A stretch of DNA of 41,633 nucleotides from a virus, in IMG/VR virus record IMGVR_UViG_3300045925_000147, positions 1 to 41,633 of that record, one strand, 5' to 3'. Positions 1 through 7,267 of this stretch are shown piece by piece; positions within the stretch are counted from its first letter, which is position 1, and the number at the start of each line of letters is the position of its first letter. The notes under the pieces are model-generated. The model saw nothing but the letters and a program-made list of their open reading frames with translations. It had not been told where the DNA came from and made no database searches. Position numbers and translations under genes: made by a program.

Positions 1-223
1 GGATGCACGGGCTGCACGGGATGCACAGGATGCACGGGCTGCACGGGATGCACAGGATGCACGGGCTGCACGGGCTGCACTGGCTGCACTGGATGCACTG
101 GCTGCACTGGATGCACGGGCTGCACTGGATGCACGGGCTGCACGGGCTGCACTGGATGCACGGGATGCACGGGCTGCACGGGATGCACAGGATGCACGGG
201 CTGCACTGGCTGCACTGGATGCA
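1..223 (+). repeat. 9-bp tandem repeat array, left end
   Basis: About 24 units of a 9-bp repeat read in frame as C(T/G/A)G-G(A/C)T-GCA, giving (Leu/Arg/Gln)-(Asp/Ala)-Ala. Only two of the nine positions vary. The array is the continuation of the one at 41373-41633: its first 21-22 units match the last units there in order, except for one missing Arg-Ala-Ala unit. It lies inside the coding frame of the junction-spanning DUF6745-type gene. Confidence 0.97.
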
Positions 224-889
224 CTTGGCTTCAAGGCTCACCGCTTTTCTGAGTGGTGCGTTCACCGTGGATGGTGGTGGTACGAGGACTTCTCTTGGCT
301 CGCAACGACTGCCATCGGAGCGAAGCAATTCAAGAAGAAGCTGCCGTGGGCGGACGCGGTGTATGACGCCTTTCTTTCGGGTTGCTGGTTCGTCTACTGG
401 ACGGAATCGACGCTCTATTGGGTCGCCAAGCCAGCCGTTCATGTCGAGAAGATGGCCGACGGCTCAAGGCGGCTCCATCGCGAGGACGGCCCCGCCTGCG
501 AGTCGGACGTACAGCCGCTCTACTTCTGGCACGGCGTATTCGTGCCGTCCTTCGCCATCGAGAGGCCGGACTTGATCAAAGTCGCCCACATCGAAAACGA
601 GAACAACGCGGAGGTCCGCCGCATCCTCATCGAGCGCATGGGCGTCGGGAAGTACCTGGCGGAGGTCAAAGCGGAAGTCGTTGAATGGGACGGCGGGATT
701 CGCGGGTGCGACGGTTCAAGTAATCGCGTCCTCATGCGCTCCAAGCATGGCATGTGGCTGGTGGGGACGGACGGCTCCACGGAGCGGGTGTATTACATGA
801 GCGTGCCGGACGACGTGAAGACGCCGAGCGAAGCGCACCGGAGAATCTCGGGAGTGGACGACGAATCAAGGCTGATTTTTGAGGCTTAG
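2..889 (+). CDS. DUF6745-type protein, C-terminal part (gene continues from the right end)
   Basis: The frame is open from the first base of the window to the stop at 889 and is the same frame in which the repeat array of 41151-41633 is read, so this is the 3' part of that gene. Residues after the repeat (from 224) carry a Trp/Tyr-rich stretch ([12 protein letters not shown]), then YDAFLSGCW, then REDGPA, then YFWHGVFVP, then [13 protein letters not shown] and a C-terminal [12 protein letters not shown] segment. From memory this order (HG..VP, then E.NAEVRR..IER.G, then a final VP...T..EA) is that of DUF6745, a domain of unknown function found mainly in bacteria and phages. No activity is known. 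The array merges to roughly 33 units and the protein to about 394 residues if the ends are joined. An internal start at 359 is possible but would cut into the domain. Confidence 0.8.
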   Translation, partial: DARAARDAQDARAARDAQDARAARAALAALDALAALDARAALDARAARAALDARDARAARDAQDARAALAALDALGFKAHRFSEWCVHRGWWWYEDFSWLATTAIGAKQFKKKLPWADAVYDAFLSGCWFVYWTESTLYWVAKPAVHVEKMADGSRRLHREDGPACESDVQPLYFWHGVFVPSFAIERPDLIKVAHIENENNAEVRRILIERMGVGKYLAEVKAEVVEWDGGIRGCDGSSNRVLMRSKHGMWLVGTDGSTERVYYMSVPDDVKTPSEAHRRISGVDDESRLIFEA

Positions 890-914
890 GAAACCAATCG
901 AAAGGAGCATGACG

Positions 915-1373
915 ATGAAGACGGCGACCATGACGGCGGATCAGGCGGTGAAGATGGTGACGGACGCGGCGCGGCAGAACGTCGGCCGGAAGCCGGTCCG
1001 GGAAGGCGCAGGCATGAAGATCGGGCAGGGGGCGCGGCAGGGGGACATCTACATCTGGCGCGTGGCCGACAACTGGCCGAGAGGGAAGCGGATCGAGTCC
1101 CGCCAGCTCGCGGTCGGCAACACGCAGGGCTCCCGTCACATCGCGGACGGCGAGTCGGTCGAGGTCTACGAGGGGGTGAAGGCCCCGGAGTTCATCAAGT
1201 TCAAGGGACCGAACGGGCGGACGCTCGCCCCGCTTCTCGGCCCCCTGGTGGTGGTGACGGGCAGGGACTTCAGGGGCACCCACCCGGAACACGACCACTA
1301 CACGCTCGAACCGGGGTGCTACCAGATCACGCACCAGATGGACATGCGGACGCTTTCGCGGGTGCAGGACTGA
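915..1373 (+). CDS. Hypothetical protein downstream of DUF6745 gene
   Basis: A 152-residue protein. The start at 915 is chosen because AAAGGAG at 901-907 sits seven bases upstream; an in-frame ATG at 909 is too close to it. The middle has QGDIYIWRV, then RQLAVGNTQGSRHI and an EVYEG segment, and the C-terminal half has GPLVVV, HPEHDHY and PGCYQITHQ. From memory, proteins with a QGDV..V, Q.A.G.TQGSRH and HPEH.....PG.Y pattern often follow DUF6745 genes, so the two may act together; this is recollection plus neighbourhood. No membrane segment or catalytic motif is evident. It lies 25 bases after the DUF6745 stop, in the same transcript direction. Confidence 0.75.
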   Translation: MKTATMTADQAVKMVTDAARQNVGRKPVREGAGMKIGQGARQGDIYIWRVADNWPRGKRIESRQLAVGNTQGSRHIADGESVEVYEGVKAPEFIKFKGPNGRTLAPLLGPLVVVTGRDFRGTHPEHDHYTLEPGCYQITHQMDMRTLSRVQD

Positions 1374-1417
1374 TGCTTCGCGGCAAAGCCCTCCCCCAGA
1401 AAGGAAGCGGACCCACG

Positions 1418-1771
1418 ATGAATGAGAGGATTGCGGAGATCAGGCACCGGGCAGAGAGGGGTAGCCCTAGGATGAGAGACTCGGAAGACCACTCCGACAT
1501 CCTGTATTTGCTCACCCTCGTTGACGCCGGGGAGAAGCTGGCGGAGGCCATTGGGCTGGATCAAGAGATTGCAGCTTTGAAGTTGGAGCATGGAAAGCTG
1601 GAGGAGCAGCGGCAGAAGGCTGTAGATCAAACTCGGTTTGAGGACGCTGCCTCGCTTCGAGACAAGCGCATCAGGGTGTACGAGACCATCAATCGCCTGC
1701 TGGATTCAAGGCCCGACAAGAATGCCGCCCTCCAGTCTTGGACCACCGCCATGAACGTGGAGAAGCCATGA
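1418..1771 (+). CDS. Small protein with UVR (UvrB/UvrC-type) motif
   Basis: A 117-residue mostly helical protein. Residues about 62-98 read LEEQRQKAVDQTRFEDAA followed by SLRDKR, which fits the UVR motif (Leu..., Phe-Glu-x-Ala-Ala-x-Leu-Arg-Asp) that mediates UvrB-UvrC contact and also occurs in ClpC/McsA-type proteins. No nuclease or helicase domain is present, so it could be an adaptor or a coiled-coil that only resembles the motif. AAGGAAGCGG lies about nine bases upstream of the ATG. Its stop overlaps the next start as ATGA. Confidence 0.7.
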   Translation: MNERIAEIRHRAERGSPRMRDSEDHSDILYLLTLVDAGEKLAEAIGLDQEIAALKLEHGKLEEQRQKAVDQTRFEDAASLRDKRIRVYETINRLLDSRPDKNAALQSWTTAMNVEKP

Positions 1772-2136
1772 AGACGCGGGAGGAGTGCGAGAAGTGGCTC
1801 CACAAGATCACAACAGAATCACGGGAAGCCATCCCGCTAGGGCCGCCCTATGTGTTCCGGGGGGACGCCGACGAAATCCTCGCCGCCATCGCCGAGGCGA
1901 AACGGATGGAGAGGGAGCGGTGCGCGAAGATCGCGGAAAATCACGATCACGAAATGACACTCGACCCAGACGGGGACTCCTCATCGTGCGAGTGTCAGAC
2001 TGTCATCGGTAAGCAGATTCGCCGTGATGCCACCCCCGCCGTCGCGGAGGAGAAGGGGGAGTGCCCGAAGGGTGGAGAACACCACTTTGTAAATGCTGAT
2101 GAAGTTCTCTGCGAGAAATGCGGGGAGAAGCCATGA
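1768..2136 (+). CDS. Hypothetical protein with C-terminal Cys/His cluster
   Basis: A 122-residue protein that begins in the ATGA overlap with the UVR-motif gene. The N-terminal half is charged and helical (DEILAAIAEAKRMERERCAKIAE). The C-terminal half has CPKGGEHHF and CEKCGEKP, a plausible zinc-binding site. Many phage genomes carry similar proteins with an EILAAIA...ERERCAKI core; no function is known to me. Its stop overlaps the next gene, again as ATGA. Confidence 0.7.
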   Translation: MKTREECEKWLHKITTESREAIPLGPPYVFRGDADEILAAIAEAKRMERERCAKIAENHDHEMTLDPDGDSSSCECQTVIGKQIRRDATPAVAEEKGECPKGGEHHFVNADEVLCEKCGEKP

Positions 2137-2429
2137 CGTGCAAGCACGAGAACTTCGCCGCCTCGGTAGACGTTCACCGAATTGCGGAGAAAGTTGGCGA
2201 TTCGATTGAGGACTACCACGCGGATGTGAGGATCAACTGCGCCGATTGCCAGTTGCCATTCAAGTTCATCGGCATGAAGTCGGGACTGGACTACCGCGCT
2301 CCAACCGTTCGTGTGGACGGCCTTGAAGCGAGTCTGCCGATTCGCCCGTCGAACGAGACGACGCTGCCTCCCCCACCGAAACTCAGAGGATTCGGAATTA
2401 AATTCAACGGCGAGGACTTCAAGCCATGA
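2133..2429 (+). CDS. Hypothetical protein with zinc-like Cys pairs
   Basis: A 98-residue protein starting in an ATGA overlap. MTCKHENF at the N-terminus and NCADCQLPFKFIG near residue 40 provide three Cys and one His that could bind one zinc. The C-terminal half includes a proline run (TTLPPPPKLRG) and ends in FNGEDFKP. I do not recognise the family by name. Its coupling to neighbours on both sides supports it as a real gene of the early mini-gene chain. Confidence 0.65.
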   Translation: MTCKHENFAASVDVHRIAEKVGDSIEDYHADVRINCADCQLPFKFIGMKSGLDYRAPTVRVDGLEASLPIRPSNETTLPPPPKLRGFGIKFNGEDFKP

Positions 2430-2533
2430 CCCCTCCTCGACGTGCGAGGCGGCACTTCTTCCTGATCGCTTGGGTGCTAGAGCATAACAAGGCCATGAAG
2501 CCCCGCCGCCCGGCGGGAAGGAGAAGGGGATGA
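2426..2533 (+). CDS. Basic mini-protein, 35 residues
   Basis: A very short frame beginning in the ATGA overlap with the preceding gene and ending in an ATGA overlap with the next. It starts MTPPRRARRHFFLIAWVLE and ends in an Arg/Pro-rich tail. The coupling is the main evidence; there is no family match. It may serve mainly to carry ribosomes across to the next start. Confidence 0.4.
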   Translation: MTPPRRARRHFFLIAWVLEHNKAMKPRRPAGRRRG

Positions 2534-2661
2534 AGCGGGAGTGTCTGCACTACAAGAAATGCAAGCAGTATGTCTGCCTAGAGGGAGTCCTTGAAATGAT
2601 CCGAGAGTTGAGAGCCGTGTGGTTCAAGGGTCGCCGCCCTTCCAAGCGAGGCCCGCGATGA
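2530..2661 (+). CDS. Basic Cys-containing mini-protein, 43 residues
   Basis: Begins with ATGA overlapping the previous stop and with GGAAGGAGAAGG just upstream. Three cysteines occur in ECLHYKKCKQYVCLE, followed by a helical and basic tail (FKGRRPSKRGPR). Its stop overlaps the ATG at 2658. Not recognised. The good ribosome site and coupling on both sides argue that it is translated. Confidence 0.5.
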   Translation: MKRECLHYKKCKQYVCLEGVLEMIRELRAVWFKGRRPSKRGPR

Positions 2662-2840
2662 AAAGGGCGAGGAGCGTCAAGGCGTGGGCGTGGAAGGAAT
2701 CTATTGACGGGAAGCTCTACCCTAACCTTTGGATAGTGTTCGACAAGCCACCACAAAACAAGATGTTTACAGAGCGAATTGGTGGTTATGTCCCCGTCGA
2801 AATCCGCGAACTCCCCCGCTCGAAGAAACGGGGGAAGTGA
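2658..2840 (+). CDS. Hypothetical small protein, 60 residues
   Basis: Starts in the ATGA overlap with the preceding mini-gene. The sequence (KAWAWKESIDGKLYPNLW then IVFDKPPQNK then GGYVPVEIRELPRSKK) looks like a single small beta-rich domain. No cysteines or membrane segment. Last member of the coupled chain that starts at the DUF6745 gene. Not recognised. Confidence 0.55.
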   Translation: MKRARSVKAWAWKESIDGKLYPNLWIVFDKPPQNKMFTERIGGYVPVEIRELPRSKKRGK

Positions 2841-3021
2841 AGGGTGGGGGATGGAAAATGGCCGCTTCGCAGGATGGCCCAGGAGCCACGATCTCCGGCG
2901 GGTGCATGGTGTGGTGCAAATAAAAGGCCACGGGTCCTTGCTGGTCTCGAAATCGAGGGCCGTCCGACCGTTCCCCTACTTTTGCGCCCAGATTCCCTGA
3001 AAGGCTGGTTCCTCACCCAAC
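2841..3021. other. Intergenic region before the nuclease/packaging genes
   Basis: About 180 bases between the coupled mini-genes and the endonuclease VII-like gene. A short frame from 2850 (49 codons) is open but has no convincing support. I see no clear promoter or terminator. Because cos sites of lambda-type phages lie upstream of the small terminase gene, this is one place where a cos site could lie, but nothing in the sequence proves that. Confidence 0.4.
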
Positions 3022-3744
3022 ATGGTTAATAAGCACTGTGTGCCCGAAAGGACATGTGAATACTGTGGCCTGCAGTTCCTGCCTTGGACTGCTCAGACGC
3101 GCTTCTGTTCTCGTCTGTGCAGTTCTCGCTGGCGCCTGGAGAAGCGGCGGCGTGAGTGCAAGTCGCGGGATCTAACGCAGCCTTGCGAGAAGTGCGGTGA
3201 GACTGATTGGGCAGTCCACTGGGGCCAGCGCATCAGATGTCGGTACTGCCGCTGGGCGATGAAGACCCAAAACCGAATTGTGTTGGAGCTTCCGAGGCAG
3301 ACGTGTCCGTGTGGAAAGTCGTTCAGGCCAAGACGCAATAAGCAAAAGTGGTGCACCGCTCAATGCACAGTCGGACGAAAATCAAAGGAAGAACAACGAA
3401 AGTGGTGGGAGACTCGAAGGCAATGGCAGCTAGATCACCCCGAAGAGCACAAAGCCCGTCAGCGTCAGAGGGCCTTTGAGCAGAAGCTGAAGCAGTACGG
3501 GCTTCAAGAATCGGACTACGAGTTGATGCTCAGGAGGCAGGGCGGAGGTTGTGCGCTGTGCGGTAGGAAGCCGCAGCATGGAAAATCCCTGATGGTTGAT
3601 CACAACCACAAGACTGGGAAGCCTCGAGGTCTGCTTTGTATTCGATGTAACTGGGGAATTGGCCACTTCAGAGACAACCCGATCCTCATGAGGCTGGGAG
3701 CGAAGTACGTCGCGCAGGATCTCAAGGCCGATGGATGGCTTTAG
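3022..3744 (+). CDS. Endonuclease VII-like (His-Me finger) nuclease
   Basis: A 240-residue protein. The C-terminal domain (about residues 160-235) reads LRRQGGGCALCGRKP, then LMVDHNHKTGKPRGLLC, then CNWGIGHFRDNP. This is the recombination endonuclease VII signature: zinc cysteines around the DH-H motif and the GLLC..CN.G.G...D.P segment. Such enzymes cut branched DNA or nick duplexes. The N-terminal half holds three further Cys clusters (CEYCGLQF, CEKCGETD, CPCGKSF). Base composition is less GC-rich than the structural genes, suggesting separate acquisition. It sits a few genes upstream of the terminase; homing nuclease or packaging accessory are both possible. The Shine-Dalgarno site is weak. 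Confidence 0.88.
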   Translation: MVNKHCVPERTCEYCGLQFLPWTAQTRFCSRLCSSRWRLEKRRRECKSRDLTQPCEKCGETDWAVHWGQRIRCRYCRWAMKTQNRIVLELPRQTCPCGKSFRPRRNKQKWCTAQCTVGRKSKEEQRKWWETRRQWQLDHPEEHKARQRQRAFEQKLKQYGLQESDYELMLRRQGGGCALCGRKPQHGKSLMVDHNHKTGKPRGLLCIRCNWGIGHFRDNPILMRLGAKYVAQDLKADGWL

Positions 3745-3753
3745 GAGGTGACC

Positions 3754-4116
3754 ATGCAAGCAGGCCGTGAGCTGGACGCGCTGGTGGCGGAGAAGGTCTT
3801 CGGGTGGAAGGGCTGCCGTCTTGGGACCGGCGGCGTGCAGCAGAACTTCCAGGACTGGTACGGGCACGATCCGTCAAGGCCGGAGCGATCGTATTGGTAC
3901 GTGCCCCACTTCTCCACCGAGATCGATCCGGCCATGCGTGTCGCGGAGAAAATGCGGGATGACCGCGGCATGTCGATGGAGCAGCGGATCGACGGCGGTT
4001 GGGCCGTTCAGTGCCCCTCTTGGTATCGCAACTCAGAATGGACAGTTCACGCGGAACTCCCAGCCGCCATCTGCCTGGCGGCGCTCAAGGCCGTGGGCGT
4101 CGAGGTGCCGGCGTGA
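3754..4116 (+). CDS. Phage ABA-sandwich domain protein
   Basis: A 120-residue protein starting at the ATG five bases after GGAGG (a GTG at 3748 overlaps that site). The order LDALVAEKVFGW, then PHFSTEIDPAMRVAEKM, then AAICLAALKAVG is that of the small phage ABA-sandwich domain, whose function is unknown and which is very common in early or accessory regions. Its stop overlaps the GTG start of the HNH gene (GTGA), so the two are co-translated. Confidence 0.8.
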   Translation: MQAGRELDALVAEKVFGWKGCRLGTGGVQQNFQDWYGHDPSRPERSYWYVPHFSTEIDPAMRVAEKMRDDRGMSMEQRIDGGWAVQCPSWYRNSEWTVHAELPAAICLAALKAVGVEVPA

Positions 4117-4589
4117 AGCTAAATGCTGTCAATCTGGAGATTCTCAGGGCGCCGACAATTTACATCGGTGGGAATCACAGGGTGGTGTGTCCAGGTAATG
4201 GATTTCACTACTGGCTAGGCCGAGGGGAATCAACTGAGTTTCCAAACTCACTAAGCGATGTCATCCAAGAGGCGCACTTGGTGATGAAGTCAGAGAAGTG
4301 CGATCTTTGGCAAGGTGGATGCCCTGTCGCCAGGATCGTGGACAAGCGCACTCCGAAGCCGATGGGGAATAAGAGGAGATTTGAGATTCTGCAAAGGGAC
4401 AACTTCACGTGCGTGTACTGCGGTCAGCGTGCTCCCTTTGTTGAGCTGCACGTGGACCATCGAAAAAGCAGGAAGGATGGCGGTTCAAACGACGCCGAGA
4501 ATCTGGTAACAGCTTGCGCAGAATGCAATAGCGGGAAGGGAAAGAGTTCTGTCCTGACGTTCGCAGTACGCCAATTGGGTGCGCAATAA
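4113..4589 (+). CDS. HNH endonuclease next to the terminase
   Basis: A 158-residue protein beginning at GTG 4113 in a GTGA overlap. The C-terminal HNH domain is clear: RRFEILQRDNFTCVYCGQ, then LHVDHRKSRKDGGSND, then ENLVTACAECNSGKG, with zinc Cys pairs CVYC and CAEC and the DH catalytic centre. HNH proteins encoded directly before TerS/TerL are known in HK97-like cos phages to act with the terminase in cos cleavage. The position here, ending one codon before TerS, fits that role; homing activity is the alternative. The N-terminal 80 residues are unlike known domains. Confidence 0.88.
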   Translation: MKLNAVNLEILRAPTIYIGGNHRVVCPGNGFHYWLGRGESTEFPNSLSDVIQEAHLVMKSEKCDLWQGGCPVARIVDKRTPKPMGNKRRFEILQRDNFTCVYCGQRAPFVELHVDHRKSRKDGGSNDAENLVTACAECNSGKGKSSVLTFAVRQLGAQ

Positions 4590-5051
4590 ATGTCCCGAGG
4601 CGAACACGCGCGAGACGAGGCGGCGGCGCAGCTGTCGGTGCTGCGGGCGCTGAAGCAGCAGCCGGCGGCGGTGTTGGTGGGGTGGACGTCGCGGGGGCTG
4701 CGGGATTCGGGTGCGCCGCGGAACAAGGACGGGTCGTACGACGGTGTGAAGCTGGTGAAGTGGATGCTCGAGAGGGAGCGGGCGAAGGTGAAGGTGGTGG
4801 ACTCGAAGGTTCTCAACCAGCAGCTGCTTCAGCTCAAGGTGCGCAAGGAGACACGCGAGCAGGATAGGGCCGACGGGCGGATCATCGACACCGAGGAGGT
4901 CGGGCGCATCATCCGGATGATGAACCTCGAGGTCCGCGAGCAGGTTGCGGGCCTGGCTTCCAAGTACGGTCAGGACATCGTGAGGGACATCGGGGCTATT
5001 GCCGACGACGCGGACGCGATATGGAAAACCGAGATCTCCAAGCTCCAGTAG
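4590..5051 (+). CDS. Small terminase subunit (TerS)
   Basis: A 153-residue protein abutting the HNH stop. Residues about 22-60 (QQPAAVLVGWTSRGLRDSG then DGSYDGVKLVKW) look like a winged-helix DNA-binding domain of the lambda Nu1 kind, and the rest is charged helix for oligomerisation and TerL binding. The assignment rests on this fold-like pattern, on the size, and on its position immediately before TerL. It recognises the packaging site and stimulates TerL. Its 3' end overlaps the TerL start by 31 bases. Confidence 0.8.
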   Translation: MSRGEHARDEAAAQLSVLRALKQQPAAVLVGWTSRGLRDSGAPRNKDGSYDGVKLVKWMLERERAKVKVVDSKVLNQQLLQLKVRKETREQDRADGRIIDTEEVGRIIRMMNLEVREQVAGLASKYGQDIVRDIGAIADDADAIWKTEISKLQ

Positions 5052-7015
5052 GCCGGCGCGGCGCGATCGGCGCGTCTCCAGCCGACGGCTGGAGGCTGCC
5101 GCGGCACCGCACGATCCGCGAGTTCGCGGAGCAGGAGATCCGCCTGCCCGAGGGGCCGCGGAAGGGCATGCGGTACTCGACGAGCTTCATGCCGTTCTCG
5201 CGCGAACTGCTTGATGAGTTCCAGCGCGGCCGCTTCCACGAGTACTGGGGATCCGGGCCTGCCCAGGCGTCAAAGACTCTCCACTTCCTCATCATCCCGG
5301 CGCTCTATCACCTGTTCGAGCTCGAGGACGACGTCATCATCGGGGCGCCGGTCGTCGGCATGGCGAAGTCGGCGTATTTGAAAAGGATCCTGCCCGTCAT
5401 CAAGCGGAGCACCAGGTACAGGGGCTTCGTTCCCACGAAGGGCCCTGGCTCGCGCGGCGGCGTGGCCGACCTCATTCAGTTCGGGAACGGGGCGAGCCTT
5501 CGGTTTTTGGGCGCCGGCGGAGGCGATCACCAGTTGGCTGGCTACACCGCTCGCATCGTCCTCATAACAGAGGTCGACAAAATGGACACTGCGGGCGACG
5601 TCTCGCGAGAGGCCGATCCGGTTTCGAAGCTCATCGCGCGCACGAAGTCGTTCGAAGGCAGGGGCGCGCGCGTGTACGCCGAGTGCACGATGTCGATCAA
5701 GGAGGGCAGGATCTACCGGCAGGTCGTGGAGCTCGGGACCGACTCGCGCGTCTTCCTCAGGTGCCACCACTGCAGGGAATGGATCTGGCCGGAGCGGTCG
5801 GGACTGGTGGGGTGGCACGAGGCTCCGGACGAGATGGACGCCAGGGCGCGTGCCCGCTACCAGTGCCCAAAGTGCGGAGGCCAGTGGAGCGAGCTCGACC
5901 GGCGGCGCGCCCTGGAGGACCCGCGCGTGGTGGCGCGCACCCAGAAGGTCCTGGCAGACGGGACCGTCGATGGGTCGCTGCCACCGACTACGTCCTACGG
6001 TTTCCGCTGGAACGCCATGGCGAGCCCCCTGACTTCGATCGAGGCGATCGCGGCGGAGGAGTGGAAAGCAGAGCAGTCGGGGACCGACGACGACGCGAAA
6101 GCAGTGACGCAGCACACGTGGGCGGAGGCGTGGGAGAAGGCCGTCGAGGACCTCTTCCGCCCGGACGCGGAGGCGGTGCTGCGGAAGATCGTGAGGCTTG
6201 AACGGGGGACCATCCCGGACGGGACTTTGCGGATGACCATGGGGATCGACGTCGGAATACGGATCATCTGGTGGGCCTTGGTCGCCTGGCGTGCGGAGGC
6301 TCGAGGGCACGTCGTGGACTTCGGAGCCGTGGACGTGCCCCAGGGCCAGCACGGGGAGCGCAACCCGGTCGGGATCCTGCAAGCCCTGCGGGAGTTCAGG
6401 GACACGGTGGTGAAGGCCGGCTGGGGACCGCCCGACGCGCGCCGGCAGCCCGACCGGATTCTCCTCGACTCCGGGTACGAGCAGGAGGTGGCCTACCAGT
6501 TCGTGAAGGAGTCCGGCGAGCCGCACTGGCTGGCGTGCCGCGGCTTCGGCACAAGCTCGCGGTATGGCGCGTGGTCCGGTGGTCCCGCGGCAGAGCCGTC
6601 GAAGACCCAGGTGGTGCTGCCGGAATACCGCGTGGTGCTCCAGCCGTCGGGGATCCGGCTCATCATGCTTCACGCCGACTACTGGCGCACCCTCGTCCAC
6701 GACGGGTTCTTCGCTCCGGAGGGCGCGCCGGGGTCCATCACGCTCTTCCACGGCGACCCCAGGACCGACGTCCAGCTCCGGCAGTTCGCACGACACATGG
6801 TGGCCGAGCAGCGGGAGTATATCCAGGCACCGGGGAAAGAACAGAAGCTGGTGTGGGTGGTGAAGCAGCGGATGAACCACTGGCTGGACTGCAAGGTGTA
6901 CGCACGGTGCGCCGCTGACATCGAGGGCATCAAGCTGGTCACGCTCGCGCAGAGCTCCGTTCCAGCATCCAGGTCTTACTTGAGGCCAGCATCGACGATC
7001 AGAACCAAATATTAG
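5021..7015 (+). CDS. Large terminase subunit, GpA family
   Basis: A 664-residue packaging motor of the lambda gpA type. Visible landmarks are GSGPAQASKT (77-86) in the Walker A position, ITEVDKMD (182-189) as the Walker B region, a zinc site typical of this family (Cys248, Cys251, Cys282, Cys285), and a nuclease-domain start at MGIDVG near residue 405. It cuts concatemers at the packaging site and drives DNA into the prohead with ATP. The ATG at 5021 lacks a good ribosome site and lies inside TerS, so coupling is likely; a somewhat later start cannot be excluded. GpA-family terminases usually make cohesive ends, which fits cos packaging. Confidence 0.95.
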   Translation: MENRDLQAPVGRRGAIGASPADGWRLPRHRTIREFAEQEIRLPEGPRKGMRYSTSFMPFSRELLDEFQRGRFHEYWGSGPAQASKTLHFLIIPALYHLFELEDDVIIGAPVVGMAKSAYLKRILPVIKRSTRYRGFVPTKGPGSRGGVADLIQFGNGASLRFLGAGGGDHQLAGYTARIVLITEVDKMDTAGDVSREADPVSKLIARTKSFEGRGARVYAECTMSIKEGRIYRQVVELGTDSRVFLRCHHCREWIWPERSGLVGWHEAPDEMDARARARYQCPKCGGQWSELDRRRALEDPRVVARTQKVLADGTVDGSLPPTTSYGFRWNAMASPLTSIEAIAAEEWKAEQSGTDDDAKAVTQHTWAEAWEKAVEDLFRPDAEAVLRKIVRLERGTIPDGTLRMTMGIDVGIRIIWWALVAWRAEARGHVVDFGAVDVPQGQHGERNPVGILQALREFRDTVVKAGWGPPDARRQPDRILLDSGYEQEVAYQFVKESGEPHWLACRGFGTSSRYGAWSGGPAAEPSKTQVVLPEYRVVLQPSGIRLIMLHADYWRTLVHDGFFAPEGAPGSITLFHGDPRTDVQLRQFARHMVAEQREYIQAPGKEQKLVWVVKQRMNHWLDCKVYARCAADIEGIKLVTLAQSSVPASRSYLRPASTIRTKY

Positions 7016-7027
7016 AGGGGGAATTCA

Positions 7028-7267
7028 ATGTCCAAGCGCGGCGCAAAGCCACAGAAGCTTGAAGCCGTTGGTGCACCGACGGAACCGGTGACGACGGAAG
7101 CAAGCAAAAGCGGGCCGATCGTCTGGAGCTATCCAAACCGCTCACGCTGTCCACGATGCGGAGGCATCGATACTGAGGCGTACGCTTCAGTGGATGGCGT
7201 CCAGTATCGGCGCTGCAGGTCGGCCGCGTGCAGAAACAGGTACAAGGTCAACGGAAATGTCGTGTAG
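7028..7267 (+). CDS. Small zinc-ribbon protein between terminase and portal
   Basis: A 79-residue protein with a strong GAGGGGG ribosome site. The C-terminal half is a zinc ribbon: SRCPRCGGID, then VDGVQYRRCRSAACRNRY. The first 40 residues are low-complexity and basic. Similar Cys-ribbon proteins occur at this position in some phages, but no role is known to me; nucleic-acid binding is the simplest guess. Confidence 0.75.
   Translation: MSKRGAKPQKLEAVGAPTEPVTTEASKSGPIVWSYPNRSRCPRCGGIDTEAYASVDGVQYRRCRSAACRNRYKVNGNVV

Noticed and set aside
1-223. Terminal repeat as a true phage direct terminal repeat or a CRISPR array
   Set aside because: The unit is 9 bp with no spacers, stays in one coding frame, and the two copies differ by one unit; a circular closure through a coding tandem repeat explains it better.
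3-575. Repeat-rich frame reading Met-His-Gly-Leu-His
   Set aside because: It is a shifted frame of the tandem array; the frame continuous with both conserved flanks gives the (x-D/A-A) repeat instead.
2850-3000. Short plus-strand frame in the gap before the endonuclease VII-like gene
   Set aside because: Only about 49 codons, not coupled to a neighbour, and no recognisable sequence.
5270-6880. 536-codon minus-strand frame opposite the large terminase
   Set aside because: High GC keeps antisense frames open; the plus strand has clear GpA-family motifs.
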